A program made the position numbers and the translations under genes. Shown here one piece after another: positions 7,485 to 13,649 of a stretch of DNA of 16,301 bases (positions are counted from its first letter, which is position 1; each line of letters begins with the position of its first letter). Under the pieces are notes generated by a model. It saw only the letters and a list, made by a program, of their open reading frames with translations. It made no database searches and was not told where the DNA came from. The stretch is from Clostridia bacterium. GTDB lineage: Bacteria; Bacillota; Clostridia; Oscillospirales; Butyricicoccaceae. The stretch spans positions 1 to 16,301 of the forward strand of contig JAFYMQ010000181.1 in the NCBI GenBank assembly GCA_017556565.1. Reading direction: 5' to 3'.

Positions 7485-7981
7485 AACGTATAGTATGTAT
7501 ACTGATGGCGGTTCTGAGTCTGTGTCTGCCCGGCTGCACCGCGCGGCGTCAGGTAACGGTCCGCGAGACCGAGGGCGTCAAGATATACTTCATCCGCAAG
7601 GACGAGGACGGCAGAAAATATATCGACTACGAAAAGCGCGATATTGCCGTTGAGAGCACCGAGGGCAGGGTAGAGGAGATACTCGCCGCCCTCAAAGCCC
7701 CCAAGAGCAAGGGCGCCTATCTGGAAGTTCCCGAGCATATCGGCTTTGACAATATCCGACTGTCGGACAACGTGCTCTATCTGGATTTTTCCAGAAGCTA
7801 CCGATATCTGTCTGCCGAGGCAACCGTCATAGTGTCCACCCTGATATGCAAATCCCTGCTGGAAGACGGCATGGCAGAGTATATCAAAATCACCTGCGAG
7901 GGTGAGGAGCAGCCGCCCCTGTACGGCGGATATATCAGCAAAGACAGCCTGCACACCCAGGAAAAAATATTTATAGAATAA
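7481..7981 (+). CDS. GerMN-domain lipoprotein
   Basis: 166 residues. The signal peptide ends in lipobox LPGC, with lipidated Cys19, so the protein should be tethered outside the membrane. The body fits a single GerMN domain, known from the spore germination protein GerM and from the actinobacterial lipoprotein LpqB: VKIYFIRKDE, then an alpha/beta core with LYLDFSRSY (hydrophobic LxLDFS motif) and EATVIVSTLICKSLLE. The ATG overlaps the kinase stop by 4 bases (ATGA), with GGGAGG at 7465-7470, so it belongs to the two-component operon. It could modulate the kinase, as LpqB does for MtrB; that is an inference from order and domain. Domain call moderately sure. Confidence 0.8.
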   Translation: MKRIVCILMAVLSLCLPGCTARRQVTVRETEGVKIYFIRKDEDGRKYIDYEKRDIAVESTEGRVEEILAALKAPKSKGAYLEVPEHIGFDNIRLSDNVLYLDFSRSYRYLSAEATVIVSTLICKSLLEDGMAEYIKITCEGEEQPPLYGGYISKDSLHTQEKIFIE

Positions 7982-7982
7982 C

Positions 7983-8021
7983 AAAAAAGCTTTGCGCCGA
8001 TACATCGGTGCAAAGCTTTTT
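7983..8021 (+). terminator. Bidirectional terminator between convergent operons
   Basis: A 12-bp stem with one G.U pair (GCTTTGCGCCGA at 7989-8000, TCGGTGCAAAGC at 8005-8016, loop TACA) is flanked by AAAAAA on the left and TTTTT on the right, so it provides a U-tract in both directions. It serves the GerMN gene (plus) and the ABC ATPase gene (minus). Confidence 0.88.
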
Positions 8022-8035
8022 GCATAGTTTGATAT

Positions 8036-8791
8036 TTACTTCCACTGCCCCAGCAGATGCTGCATCCATTGGCGCACCTGCATGCCGTAGGCGGCGTTCA
8101 GGTTACTGTCTGTGAGAACGTCCTCAGCCTTGCCGAATGCCACGGTTTTGCCCCCTGAGAGCAGCAGCACGTCGGTACCGAATGCCTTGACCAGACTCAG
8201 ATCATGCACGACAGATATGACCGAACGGTTTTCTTTTTGCACCCAGCCGGCAACAAGCTCCAGCACCTGTTTCTGGTATATCAGGTCGAGATGGTTGGTA
8301 GGCTCGTCCAGTATGAGTATCTCGGGGTCCTGAGCGATCAGCTGGGCAAGAAACACCCGCTGCACCTCGCCGCCCGACAGAGTCATGATCGAGCGGTCGG
8401 CGAGATGGGTCAGTCCCACGTACTCAAGAGCCTTTTGTATCTGCTCCTCGTCACCCTCGGTGGTGTCCGAGAATGGTGTGCGTCTGTAGGAATATCTGCC
8501 CAGCCGCACGATCTCGCTGACCGAGAAGGCATAGCCCACGTGGTTGTTCTGCTCCAGCATGCCCAGCTTTTTTGCCAGCAGGGCGGGTTTTATGTCACGT
8601 GCGTCATGAGAGCCTACGATGACCTTGCCCTCGTAGGGGATGCTCTGTGCCAGCGCCTTTGCAAGGGTGCTTTTGCCGGCACCGTTAGGGCCTGCCACCA
8701 TGAGCCAGCTGCCCTTTTTCAGCTCAAAGCTGACCTTGTCCAGTACGGTGTAGCCGTCATATGCGACGGTGATGTTTTCGGCTCTGAGCAT
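8036..8791 (-). CDS. btuD: ABC transporter ATP-binding protein, corrinoid (vitamin B12) uptake
   Basis: 251 residues. The ATPase of an importer of the FecCD/BtuC class. Walker A GPNGAGKS (34-41), Q-loop Gln81, signature LSGGE (138-142), Walker B ILILDEP (158-164) and switch His196 are all present. The frame is open upstream to 9040, but the real start is ATG 8791: it overlaps the permease stop by one base (TAATG) and has AAAGGGG before it. It is the third gene of the riboswitch-headed operon; by sequence alone a siderophore or heme ATPase would look similar, so the B12 assignment rests on the riboswitch. Confidence 0.88.
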   Translation of the reverse strand: MLRAENITVAYDGYTVLDKVSFELKKGSWLMVAGPNGAGKSTLAKALAQSIPYEGKVIVGSHDARDIKPALLAKKLGMLEQNNHVGYAFSVSEIVRLGRYSYRRTPFSDTTEGDEEQIQKALEYVGLTHLADRSIMTLSGGEVQRVFLAQLIAQDPEILILDEPTNHLDLIYQKQVLELVAGWVQKENRSVISVVHDLSLVKAFGTDVLLLSGGKTVAFGKAEDVLTDSNLNAAYGMQVRQWMQHLLGQWK

Positions 8792-9831
8792 TACTTCATC
8801 CCCTTTCTGGCAAATATGACGATAAAGGTTACAGTACCGATGAGAGAGGTGACCACGCCAACGGGCAGCTCCAGAGGACGGAGCAGGGTGCGTGCGGCAA
8901 GATCGGCAAACAGCAGGAACACCGCACCTGCAAAGATCGAGGCAGGCAGCAGCTTGCGATGGTTTGCGCCAAAGAGCCTGCGTACCATGTGGGGGATTAT
9001 AAGACCCACAAATCCGATAGAGCCGCCAATGGACACACAAACGCCAATAAGCGCCGATACGGCGATGAGTACGGTCAGCTTGACCCTCTTGACGTTTACG
9101 CCTATATGCCGTGCATTTTCCTCTCCGATAGCAAAGGCGTTGAGCTCACGTGAGCAGCACAGCAGCACGGCGGCGCAGACTGCAAAAGCCACAAGTATGG
9201 TCAGCACGTTGACATAATTGGTGTTTGCCAGAGAACCCATAGTCCAGAAGGTTATGGTGCGTACCTTTTCCTGAGAAAAAACCGTGATGATGCTTATGAT
9301 GCTGGTGGTGAACATGGAGAACACCACGCCCATCAGGATTATGGTGTTGGTGGACATGTTGCGGTCTATCTTGTAGCTGAGGAAGAGTATCAGCGCCAGC
9401 GACAAAAAGGCGAACAAAATAGCCGTCACCATAGTGCTGCCGCCGGGCAGACCGGGTATGGTCAAACCTGTCGCGATAGCGATTACCGCGCCCAGCGATG
9501 CGCCGCCCGACACACCCAACGTAGAGCCGTCGGCAAGAGGATTGCGCAGCAGACCCTGCATAGCGGCACCGCACAGCGACAGAGCCGCACCGGTCAGCGC
9601 CACGCACAGTACACGGGGCAGACGGGAGCGGAGTATGATGGAGTGCGAGCCGCCTGTGGGCAGCTGGCGGCCGGTCAGCAGACTGACAACACCGTCATAT
9701 ATAGCTGTTGCCGTGTCGCGCAGGGGCAGATTGACGCTGCCTGCGCACACGCAGACTATGACCGCGGCGGCCAGCACCGCTGCCATAATGATATAAGCAA
9801 TCGGAGTCAGGGTTTCTCTCTTGGTTTTCAT
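8791..9831 (-). CDS. btuC: ABC transporter permease, FecCD/BtuC family
   Basis: 346 residues, the usual size for this ten-helix permease family. It has the family motifs RLPRVL, NPLADGSTLGVSGGA, the coupling-helix area ARHIGV and GFVGLIIPHMVRR. The substrate would be a corrinoid, given the cobalamin riboswitch upstream; siderophore permeases share the fold. The ATG is 3 bases after the binding-protein stop, with only a weak GGGAA ribosome site, suggesting translational coupling. The stop overlaps the ATPase start by one base. Confidence 0.9.
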   Translation of the reverse strand: MKTKRETLTPIAYIIMAAVLAAAVIVCVCAGSVNLPLRDTATAIYDGVVSLLTGRQLPTGGSHSIILRSRLPRVLCVALTGAALSLCGAAMQGLLRNPLADGSTLGVSGGASLGAVIAIATGLTIPGLPGGSTMVTAILFAFLSLALILFLSYKIDRNMSTNTIILMGVVFSMFTTSIISIITVFSQEKVRTITFWTMGSLANTNYVNVLTILVAFAVCAAVLLCCSRELNAFAIGEENARHIGVNVKRVKLTVLIAVSALIGVCVSIGGSIGFVGLIIPHMVRRLFGANHRKLLPASIFAGAVFLLFADLAARTLLRPLELPVGVVTSLIGTVTFIVIFARKGMK

Positions 9832-9834
9832 AAA

Positions 9835-10746
9835 TCAGTTCCCGTAAATAAAATTATAGAGTGCCTGAGCGCCCAGTACCAGGCGCACAGAGGGTATGGT
9901 AAGCTCGTCGGAGTTTGCGTTGAACACGTTGTTATTGGCAATAGCCGAGATACCGCCCCAGCCGTCGCGGGATTTGACCTCCTCGTCGGGCTGCATACCG
10001 GTGCCAAAATACATTGCGGTGGTTACTATATAGTCGGGGTTGCGGTCAATGACCTGCTCGGCGGACACCTGAACCCAACCGCTGACGTCGTCAAAAATAT
10101 TCTTGACGCCCAGCAGATCGGCGATCTCCTGCATAAATGTGCCTGTGCCGGTTGTCCACAAGCCCCACTCCAGAGGCGAAGTCTCAAAATACACCGTCTT
10201 GTAGGTGGACTGAACCTGAGACTTGACACGGATATCGTCAAAGGCGGCCTTCATATCGCTGATGACGGAGGCGGCCTCATCCTGCTTGCCGGCTATAAGT
10301 CCAAGCTTCTCGATGGCTACGTAGATGCCCGCAATATCCTGAACGTCGCTCATGAATACCGGTATGCCTGCGTTTTCCAGCGCCTCGACCTGCTCGGGAG
10401 ACTGGGACATCTTGCTCATGATTACCACGTCGGGGGCGAGTGCGATTATCTGCTCTATGTTGGTCTCGCTGCCCGACTGTACGGCGGGCACGTCAGCTAT
10501 CTCTGCGGGGTAGTTGCAGTATTCGCCTCTGCCCACCAGAGCGCTGCCCGCACCGATAGAATAGAGTATCTCGCAGTCGGAGGGCTGCAGGGCGACTATC
10601 TTGTCTGCATAGCCGTCAAGGGTGATCTCTCTGCCCACCATATCGGTGATTTTTATGCTGCCGTCTTTGGCTGATGTATCCGCACAGGCGGAAAAAACAA
10701 GCATAGCCGCCGTCAGCCAAGCAATAAGGGTAAACAACTTTTTCAT
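9835..10746 (-). CDS. btuF: Corrinoid ABC transporter substrate-binding lipoprotein, BtuF-like
   Basis: 303 residues. A class III binding protein (Peripla_BP_2 fold) tethered outside the membrane by a lipid on Cys21 (FSAC lipobox). It begins after the anchor with ITDMVGREITLDGYADKIV, typical of Fe-siderophore/B12 receptors, and has ETNIEQIIALAPDVVI and the C-terminal IPSVRLVLGAQ region. The ATG has AAAGGAG on the minus strand (10758-10764). It is the first gene of the operon, directly behind the riboswitch terminator, which makes cobalamin or a related corrinoid the likely ligand. Confidence 0.88.
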   Translation of the reverse strand: MKKLFTLIAWLTAAMLVFSACADTSAKDGSIKITDMVGREITLDGYADKIVALQPSDCEILYSIGAGSALVGRGEYCNYPAEIADVPAVQSGSETNIEQIIALAPDVVIMSKMSQSPEQVEALENAGIPVFMSDVQDIAGIYVAIEKLGLIAGKQDEAASVISDMKAAFDDIRVKSQVQSTYKTVYFETSPLEWGLWTTGTGTFMQEIADLLGVKNIFDDVSGWVQVSAEQVIDRNPDYIVTTAMYFGTGMQPDEEVKSRDGWGGISAIANNNVFNANSDELTIPSVRLVLGAQALYNFIYGN

Positions 10747-10767
10747 CTGGGGTAACTCCTTTCAAAA

Positions 10768-10797
10768 TAAAAAAACTCTCGCATCAGCGAGAGTGGA
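10768..10797 (-). terminator. Attenuator terminator of the cobalamin riboswitch
   Basis: On the minus strand an 8-bp stem ACTCTCGC / GCGAGAGT (10787-10794 and 10775-10782) with loop TGAT is followed by TTTTTTATTTTG. It ends only about 12 bases before the btuF ribosome site, so it can switch off the operon by premature termination. The 5' arm plus adjoining bases (10789-10797) can also pair with 10865-10872, a candidate antiterminator. Confidence 0.82.
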
Positions 10798-10894
10798 CTG
10801 AAAGGCCGTCATATAATACACCCGGGCCGCGCATGCCGAGGTATATCTTTCTGATGACCGCACATCCCTCTCCCGGATTGCATTGATCTTCTGT

Positions 10895-11057
10895 GATATT
10901 CGGCAGGTCTGCTGACTTATGATATATGCACGGGTACCTTCATGCAGTGCAAGGACGCCTTCTCAGAGCCGTGCTCCAATGGCAATTGTCCTCGCTTCGT
11001 CAAATACAGCAGTGGGAGCTGTCACGGATTCGCACCGTGTTCCCTTTTCCGTATATC
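10895..11057 (-). promoter_or_regulatory. Cobalamin (B12) riboswitch aptamer upstream of btuFCD
   Basis: Read on the minus strand, the conserved landmarks appear in order: GGGAA followed by GGTGCGAATCC (11026-11036), CCCACTGCTGTA, the GAGAAGGCG element (10956-10964) and the B12 box AGTCAGCAGACCTGCC (10902-10917). The P1 stem is formed by GATATaCGG (11049-11057) and CCGaATATC (10895-10903) with one mismatch. A possible L5-L13 kissing pair is CATTG (10977-10981) with CAATG (10881-10885). It should repress the transporter operon when cobalamin is bound, as is usual for this class. Confidence 0.95.
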
Positions 11058-11064
11058 CATGGCG

Positions 11065-11093
11065 ATTATACGACAATATTTTCGGTTTGTCAA
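11065..11093 (-). promoter_or_regulatory. Consensus sigma-A promoter for the riboswitch-btu operon
   Basis: Minus-strand TTGACA (11088-11093) and TATAAT (11065-11070) are both perfect and 17 bases apart. The predicted transcription start (about 11057-11059) falls right at the 5' end of the riboswitch P1 stem. Between this promoter and the divergent degV promoter (11094-11194) I see no gene. Confidence 0.92.
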
Positions 11094-11194
11094 TAGACAG
11101 GCGGAATCGGACAGGGGAGAAAAAGTTGTTGCCATCTTCAAACCTCAAGCGTCCCAAAGGCTTGGGGCGTATAGCCTTGGACACAAGAAAAATG

Positions 11195-11224
11195 TAGACT
11201 TTTTAACACTTTCTATGGTATAAT
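11195..11224 (+). promoter_or_regulatory. Sigma-A promoter for degV
   Basis: A perfect TATAAT at 11219-11224 has TGG directly before it (extended -10). The -35 is a partial match, TAGACT (11195-11200), at 18 bases. It lies 36 bases before the degV start. Confidence 0.75.
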
Positions 11225-11260
11225 ACAGTAAGATCAGAACACAGAGACAGGAGAGATTTT

Positions 11261-12103
11261 ATGAATATCAAGATAACATCCGACAGCACTTGTGATCTGT
11301 CGCCCGAACTTCTGCAGAAATATGACGTTGCCATCCTGCCCCTTTACGTGGTCAAGGGCGGCAAGCACTACAAGGACGTATATGAGATAAAGCCCGACGA
11401 TGTTTATTCCTACGTTGCCGAGACAGGCGAGATGTGCTCTACCGCAGCACTGAGCATCGGCGACTATATCGAGTATTTCAAAGAGTATTCCTCCAAGTAT
11501 GACGCAGTCATCCACGTAAACCTGAGCCAGGGCTTTTCCTGCTGCCATCAGAACGCGCTGCTGGCCGCTCAGGAGTTTGACAACGTATACGTCGTCGATT
11601 CCCGCAACCTGTCCACAGGCCACGGCCATGTGGTAATCGAGGCATGCCAGCTGGCTCAGCAGGGCATTACACCTCAGGAGATCTGCGACAGACTTGCCGA
11701 GTTTGTAGAAAAAGTCGACGCAAGCTTCATCCTCAACCGCCTTGACTATCTTGCCAAGGGCGGCAGATGCTCCTCTGTTGCCGCACTGGGCGCAAACCTG
11801 CTCAAACTCAAGGTCTGCATCGAGGTAAAAGACGGCGGCATGGGCGCAGGCAAAAAATACCGCGGCGCATACGACAAGTGCATGGTCGAGTACATCACCG
11901 AGCGCCTCAGCGACATCGGCAATATCCGCACCGACCGTATATTCATCACCCACAGCGGCCTGACCGAAGATCTTGTCAAAAAAGCTGTCGACACAGTCAA
12001 AAAGTGCGGCAAGTTCGAGAATATCTACGTCACCCGCGCAGGCTGTGCCATCTCCAACCACTGCGGCGAGAACACCATGGGCGTACTGTTTATCAAAAAG
12101 TAA
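11261..12103 (+). CDS. DegV family fatty-acid-binding protein
   Basis: 280 residues, typical. DegV/FakB proteins bind a fatty acid and present it to the kinase FakA for phosphorylation and entry into phospholipids. The DegV core is clear: ITSDSTCDLSPELL at the N-terminus, FILNRLDYLAKGGRCSS and LLKLKVCIEVKDGGM in the second half, and a C-terminal NHCGENTMGVLF. The usual first-half signatures are divergent: TSQPS is replaced by TAALS and the SGTYQ stretch by GFSCCHQN, so ligand contacts may differ. AGGAG is at 11249-11253. No fakA is adjacent. Family sure, ligand not. Confidence 0.92.
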   Translation: MNIKITSDSTCDLSPELLQKYDVAILPLYVVKGGKHYKDVYEIKPDDVYSYVAETGEMCSTAALSIGDYIEYFKEYSSKYDAVIHVNLSQGFSCCHQNALLAAQEFDNVYVVDSRNLSTGHGHVVIEACQLAQQGITPQEICDRLAEFVEKVDASFILNRLDYLAKGGRCSSVAALGANLLKLKVCIEVKDGGMGAGKKYRGAYDKCMVEYITERLSDIGNIRTDRIFITHSGLTEDLVKKAVDTVKKCGKFENIYVTRAGCAISNHCGENTMGVLFIKK

Positions 12104-12118
12104 AATAAGAGTATAAAA

Positions 12119-12162
12119 CGACCCTCTGCCTGATCAAATACAGACAGAGGGTCGATATTTTG
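12119..12162 (+). terminator. Terminator after degV
   Basis: A 10-bp perfect stem CGACCCTCTG / CAGAGGGTCG (12119-12128 and 12145-12154), extendable through CTG/CAG in the loop, is followed by ATATTTTGGG. It starts 15 bases after the degV stop; the U-tract is short. Confidence 0.7.
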
Positions 12163-12176
12163 GGTTACAGATGCTG

Positions 12177-12276
12177 AAAACGCACATTTCGTTCATATAC
12201 AACTAACTCAAGCGCAGACAGTACTGTTTGTACGGCAAGCGCGAGTTAGGCAGTAGATGGGCGAAAGGTGTGTTTT
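12177..12276 (+). other. Large imperfect inverted repeat, candidate structured RNA
   Basis: Bases 12177-12196 pair with 12257-12276 over 20 positions with one A.G mismatch and three G.U pairs. Inside, after a 6/7-base internal loop, CTAACTC (12203-12209) pairs with GAGTTAG (12243-12249), then after a two-base bulge GCGC (12212-12215) with GCGC (12239-12242), and GTAC (12221-12224) with GTAC (12230-12233) around a TGTTT loop. The G.U pairs exist only if the plus strand is transcribed; on the minus strand they become A.C mismatches. It lies between the degV and rpsT terminators with no promoter that I can identify. I do not recognise the class; a short repeat element is the alternative. Confidence 0.5.
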
Positions 12277-12292
12277 ATGTACAAGAAAGGTT

Positions 12293-12324
12293 AAAAGCTC
12301 CCGAACATATAGTTCGGGAGCTTT
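12293..12324 (-). terminator. Terminator after rpsT
   Basis: A 13-bp perfect stem (AAAGCTCCCGAAC at 12294-12306, GTTCGGGAGCTTT at 12312-12324, 5-base loop) lies 16 bases past the rpsT stop. On the minus strand the stem ends in a TTTT run followed by AACCTTTCTTG. Confidence 0.82.
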
Positions 12325-12340
12325 GATCTTGCTTTTTAAC

Positions 12341-12601
12341 TTACTTTGCAGCAGCGAGCTTCTTGGTGATCTGGCTCTTTTTTCTTGCAGCAGCGTTCTT
12401 ATGGATAACGCCAGCGCCAGCAGCCTTATCTACGCCTGCGACTGTCTCGCGGTAGACGACTTCCAGATCGCCTTCGCCGGCAGCAACAGCAGCGTCAAAC
12501 TTCTTCAGCTGAGTCTTGAGCGCAGTCTTAGCAGCACGGTTAGCAGCGTTCTCCTGACGGGAAACCAGAACACGCTTCTTAGCGGACTTGATATTGGGCA
12601 T
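12341..12601 (-). CDS. rpsT: 30S ribosomal protein S20
   Basis: 86 residues, normal for S20, which binds 16S rRNA during early small-subunit assembly. It begins MPNIKSAKKRV and is lysine/alanine rich with long helices, ending KKSQITKKLAAAK. The start is ATG 12601, not the in-frame GTG 12607: the ribosome site AAGGAGG is 8 bases before the ATG but only 2 before the GTG. It is a single-gene unit with its own promoter and terminator, divergent from gpr. Confidence 0.97.
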   Translation of the reverse strand: MPNIKSAKKRVLVSRQENAANRAAKTALKTQLKKFDAAVAAGEGDLEVVYRETVAGVDKAAGAGVIHKNAAARKKSQITKKLAAAK

Positions 12602-12640
12602 CTTCACGACCTCCTTATAGACTGAACTTTTAGCAGAATA

Positions 12641-12669
12641 ATACTATCACATAACAAACAAAAATGCAA
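12641..12669 (-). promoter_or_regulatory. Sigma-A promoter for rpsT
   Basis: Minus-strand TTGCAT (12664-12669), 17-base spacer, TAGTAT (12641-12646) preceded by TGA, about 40 bases before the rpsT start. Confidence 0.75.
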
Positions 12670-12677
12670 GGGTTTTT

Positions 12678-12707
12678 TGAATACTTTGTTATTTATGGCG
12701 AAAAATA
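12678..12707 (+). promoter_or_regulatory. Possible sigma-F/sigma-G promoter for gpr
   Basis: TGAATA (12678-12683) matches the forespore -35 consensus. After 17 bases, AAAAATA (12701-12707) matches 5 of 7 positions of the -10 CATWHTA. It lies 34 bases before the chosen gpr start. B. subtilis gpr is known to be read by these sigma factors; the -10 here is weak. Confidence 0.4.
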
Positions 12708-12741
12708 TCTGAAAATAAGCAAAAAAAGAGGTGTTTACCCC

Positions 12742-13605
12742 TTGCATTGCCGTACAGACATGGCTTTTGAGTCCCATCAGCGGCTTACAGAGGGCGGAAA
12801 AGAGTGCAGCGGCATTACCGCAGACAGCTACATTGAGGAGGGCATGACCGTCAGAGAGGTCAGAGTCAGCACCTATGATGCCGCCCGAAAAATCGGCAAG
12901 CCCCAAGGCCGCTACCTGACTCTGGAGCTCTTTGAGCACTGGCAGACAGACAACGACGGCATCTTAAAAGCCGCCGCTCTTTTGTCCCGTCATTTGAGAC
13001 CGCTGCTGCCCCAAAAAGGTACGGTGCTTGTTGCGGGACTTGGCAATCTGCGCATCACGCCCGACAGTATCGGCCCGCTGACCGTTGATCGGGTCATAGT
13101 CACCCGCCACCTGACGGGCAATATGCCCGAGCTTTTTGGCTCGATGCGTCCGGTGTGCGCCATCAAAGCCGGGGTGCTCGGTACAACGGGCGTTGAGACG
13201 GCAGAGCTGATACGGGGCGTCTGCTCCCGTGTGCGTCCGGCGGCGGTCATTGCGGTGGATGCGCTGGCATCGCTGTCCACCGAGCGGCTATGCCGCACCT
13301 TTCAGCTGTCCGATACGGGTATCGTGCCCGGCTCGGGCGCCTGCAACCCGCGCCGCGCCCTGAATGCCGGCACTCTCGGCGTGCCCGTCATTGCCCTGGG
13401 CGTGCCCACCGTGGTGGATGCCGACACGATAATAGGGGAAGCCATAGGCCAAACGCCCGATTATGACAGTCACGGCTCGTTTCTGGTCACGCCCAAGGAT
13501 ATTGATGCGCTGGCGGAAAAGAGCGCAAAAGTCCTGGGTTATGCCATCAATCTTGCACTGCAGGGGGATATGTCGGTTGCTGATATGGAGCAGTTTTTGT
13601 GCTGA
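12742..13605 (+). CDS. gpr: Spore (germination) protease GPR
   Basis: 287 residues. GPR degrades the small acid-soluble proteins that coat spore DNA when the spore germinates; it is made in the forespore as a zymogen that cuts off its own short N-terminal propeptide. Family hallmarks: RTDMAFESHQ at the N-terminus, VAGLGNLRITPDSIGP, GVLGTTGVETAELI, AVDALAS, and the long SDTGIVPGSGACNPRRALN and GVPVIALGVPTVVDA blocks. The start is TTG 12742, with AAAGAGGTG ending 8 bases before it. An ATG at 12664 is in frame but overlaps the rpsT -35 and lies upstream of the likely gpr promoter. With the TTG start the propeptide is only about six residues, against about 15 in Bacillus. It overlaps no other gene; spoIIP follows 44 bases later. 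Confidence 0.93.
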   Translation: MHCRTDMAFESHQRLTEGGKECSGITADSYIEEGMTVREVRVSTYDAARKIGKPQGRYLTLELFEHWQTDNDGILKAAALLSRHLRPLLPQKGTVLVAGLGNLRITPDSIGPLTVDRVIVTRHLTGNMPELFGSMRPVCAIKAGVLGTTGVETAELIRGVCSRVRPAAVIAVDALASLSTERLCRTFQLSDTGIVPGSGACNPRRALNAGTLGVPVIALGVPTVVDADTIIGEAIGQTPDYDSHGSFLVTPKDIDALAEKSAKVLGYAINLALQGDMSVADMEQFLC

Positions 13606-13649
13606 AACAGCTGTTTTACGCATATACTCCCACATGGAGGTGTGGCGGT

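Noticed and set aside
8792..9040. Upstream extension of the ABC ATPase reading frame
   Set aside because: The extra residues lie within the permease gene in another frame, do not resemble an ATPase N-terminus, and a good start with ribosome site exists at 8791.
11140..11180. Small inverted repeat CGTCCC / GGGGCG upstream of degV as terminator or operator
   Set aside because: The stem is only 6 bp with a wobble, it has no U-tract on either side, and a competing pairing exists; chance level.
10919..11223. Small open frames within the riboswitch and its promoter
   Set aside because: They lie on the strand opposite the conserved riboswitch landmarks, have no ribosome site and no family resemblance.
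11234..12061. 275-codon minus-strand open frame opposite degV
   Set aside because: Antisense shadow of a clear DegV protein with a promoter and ribosome site on the plus strand.
12177..12276. Hammerhead ribozyme or a c-di-GMP or purine riboswitch as identity of the inverted repeat
   Set aside because: The invariant core sequences of these classes (for example CUGANGA for hammerhead) are not present in the loops.
12257..12625. 122-codon plus-strand open frame across the rpsT terminator and antisense to rpsT
   Set aside because: Its start is inside the inverted repeat arm and its body is antisense to S20; there is no ribosome site.
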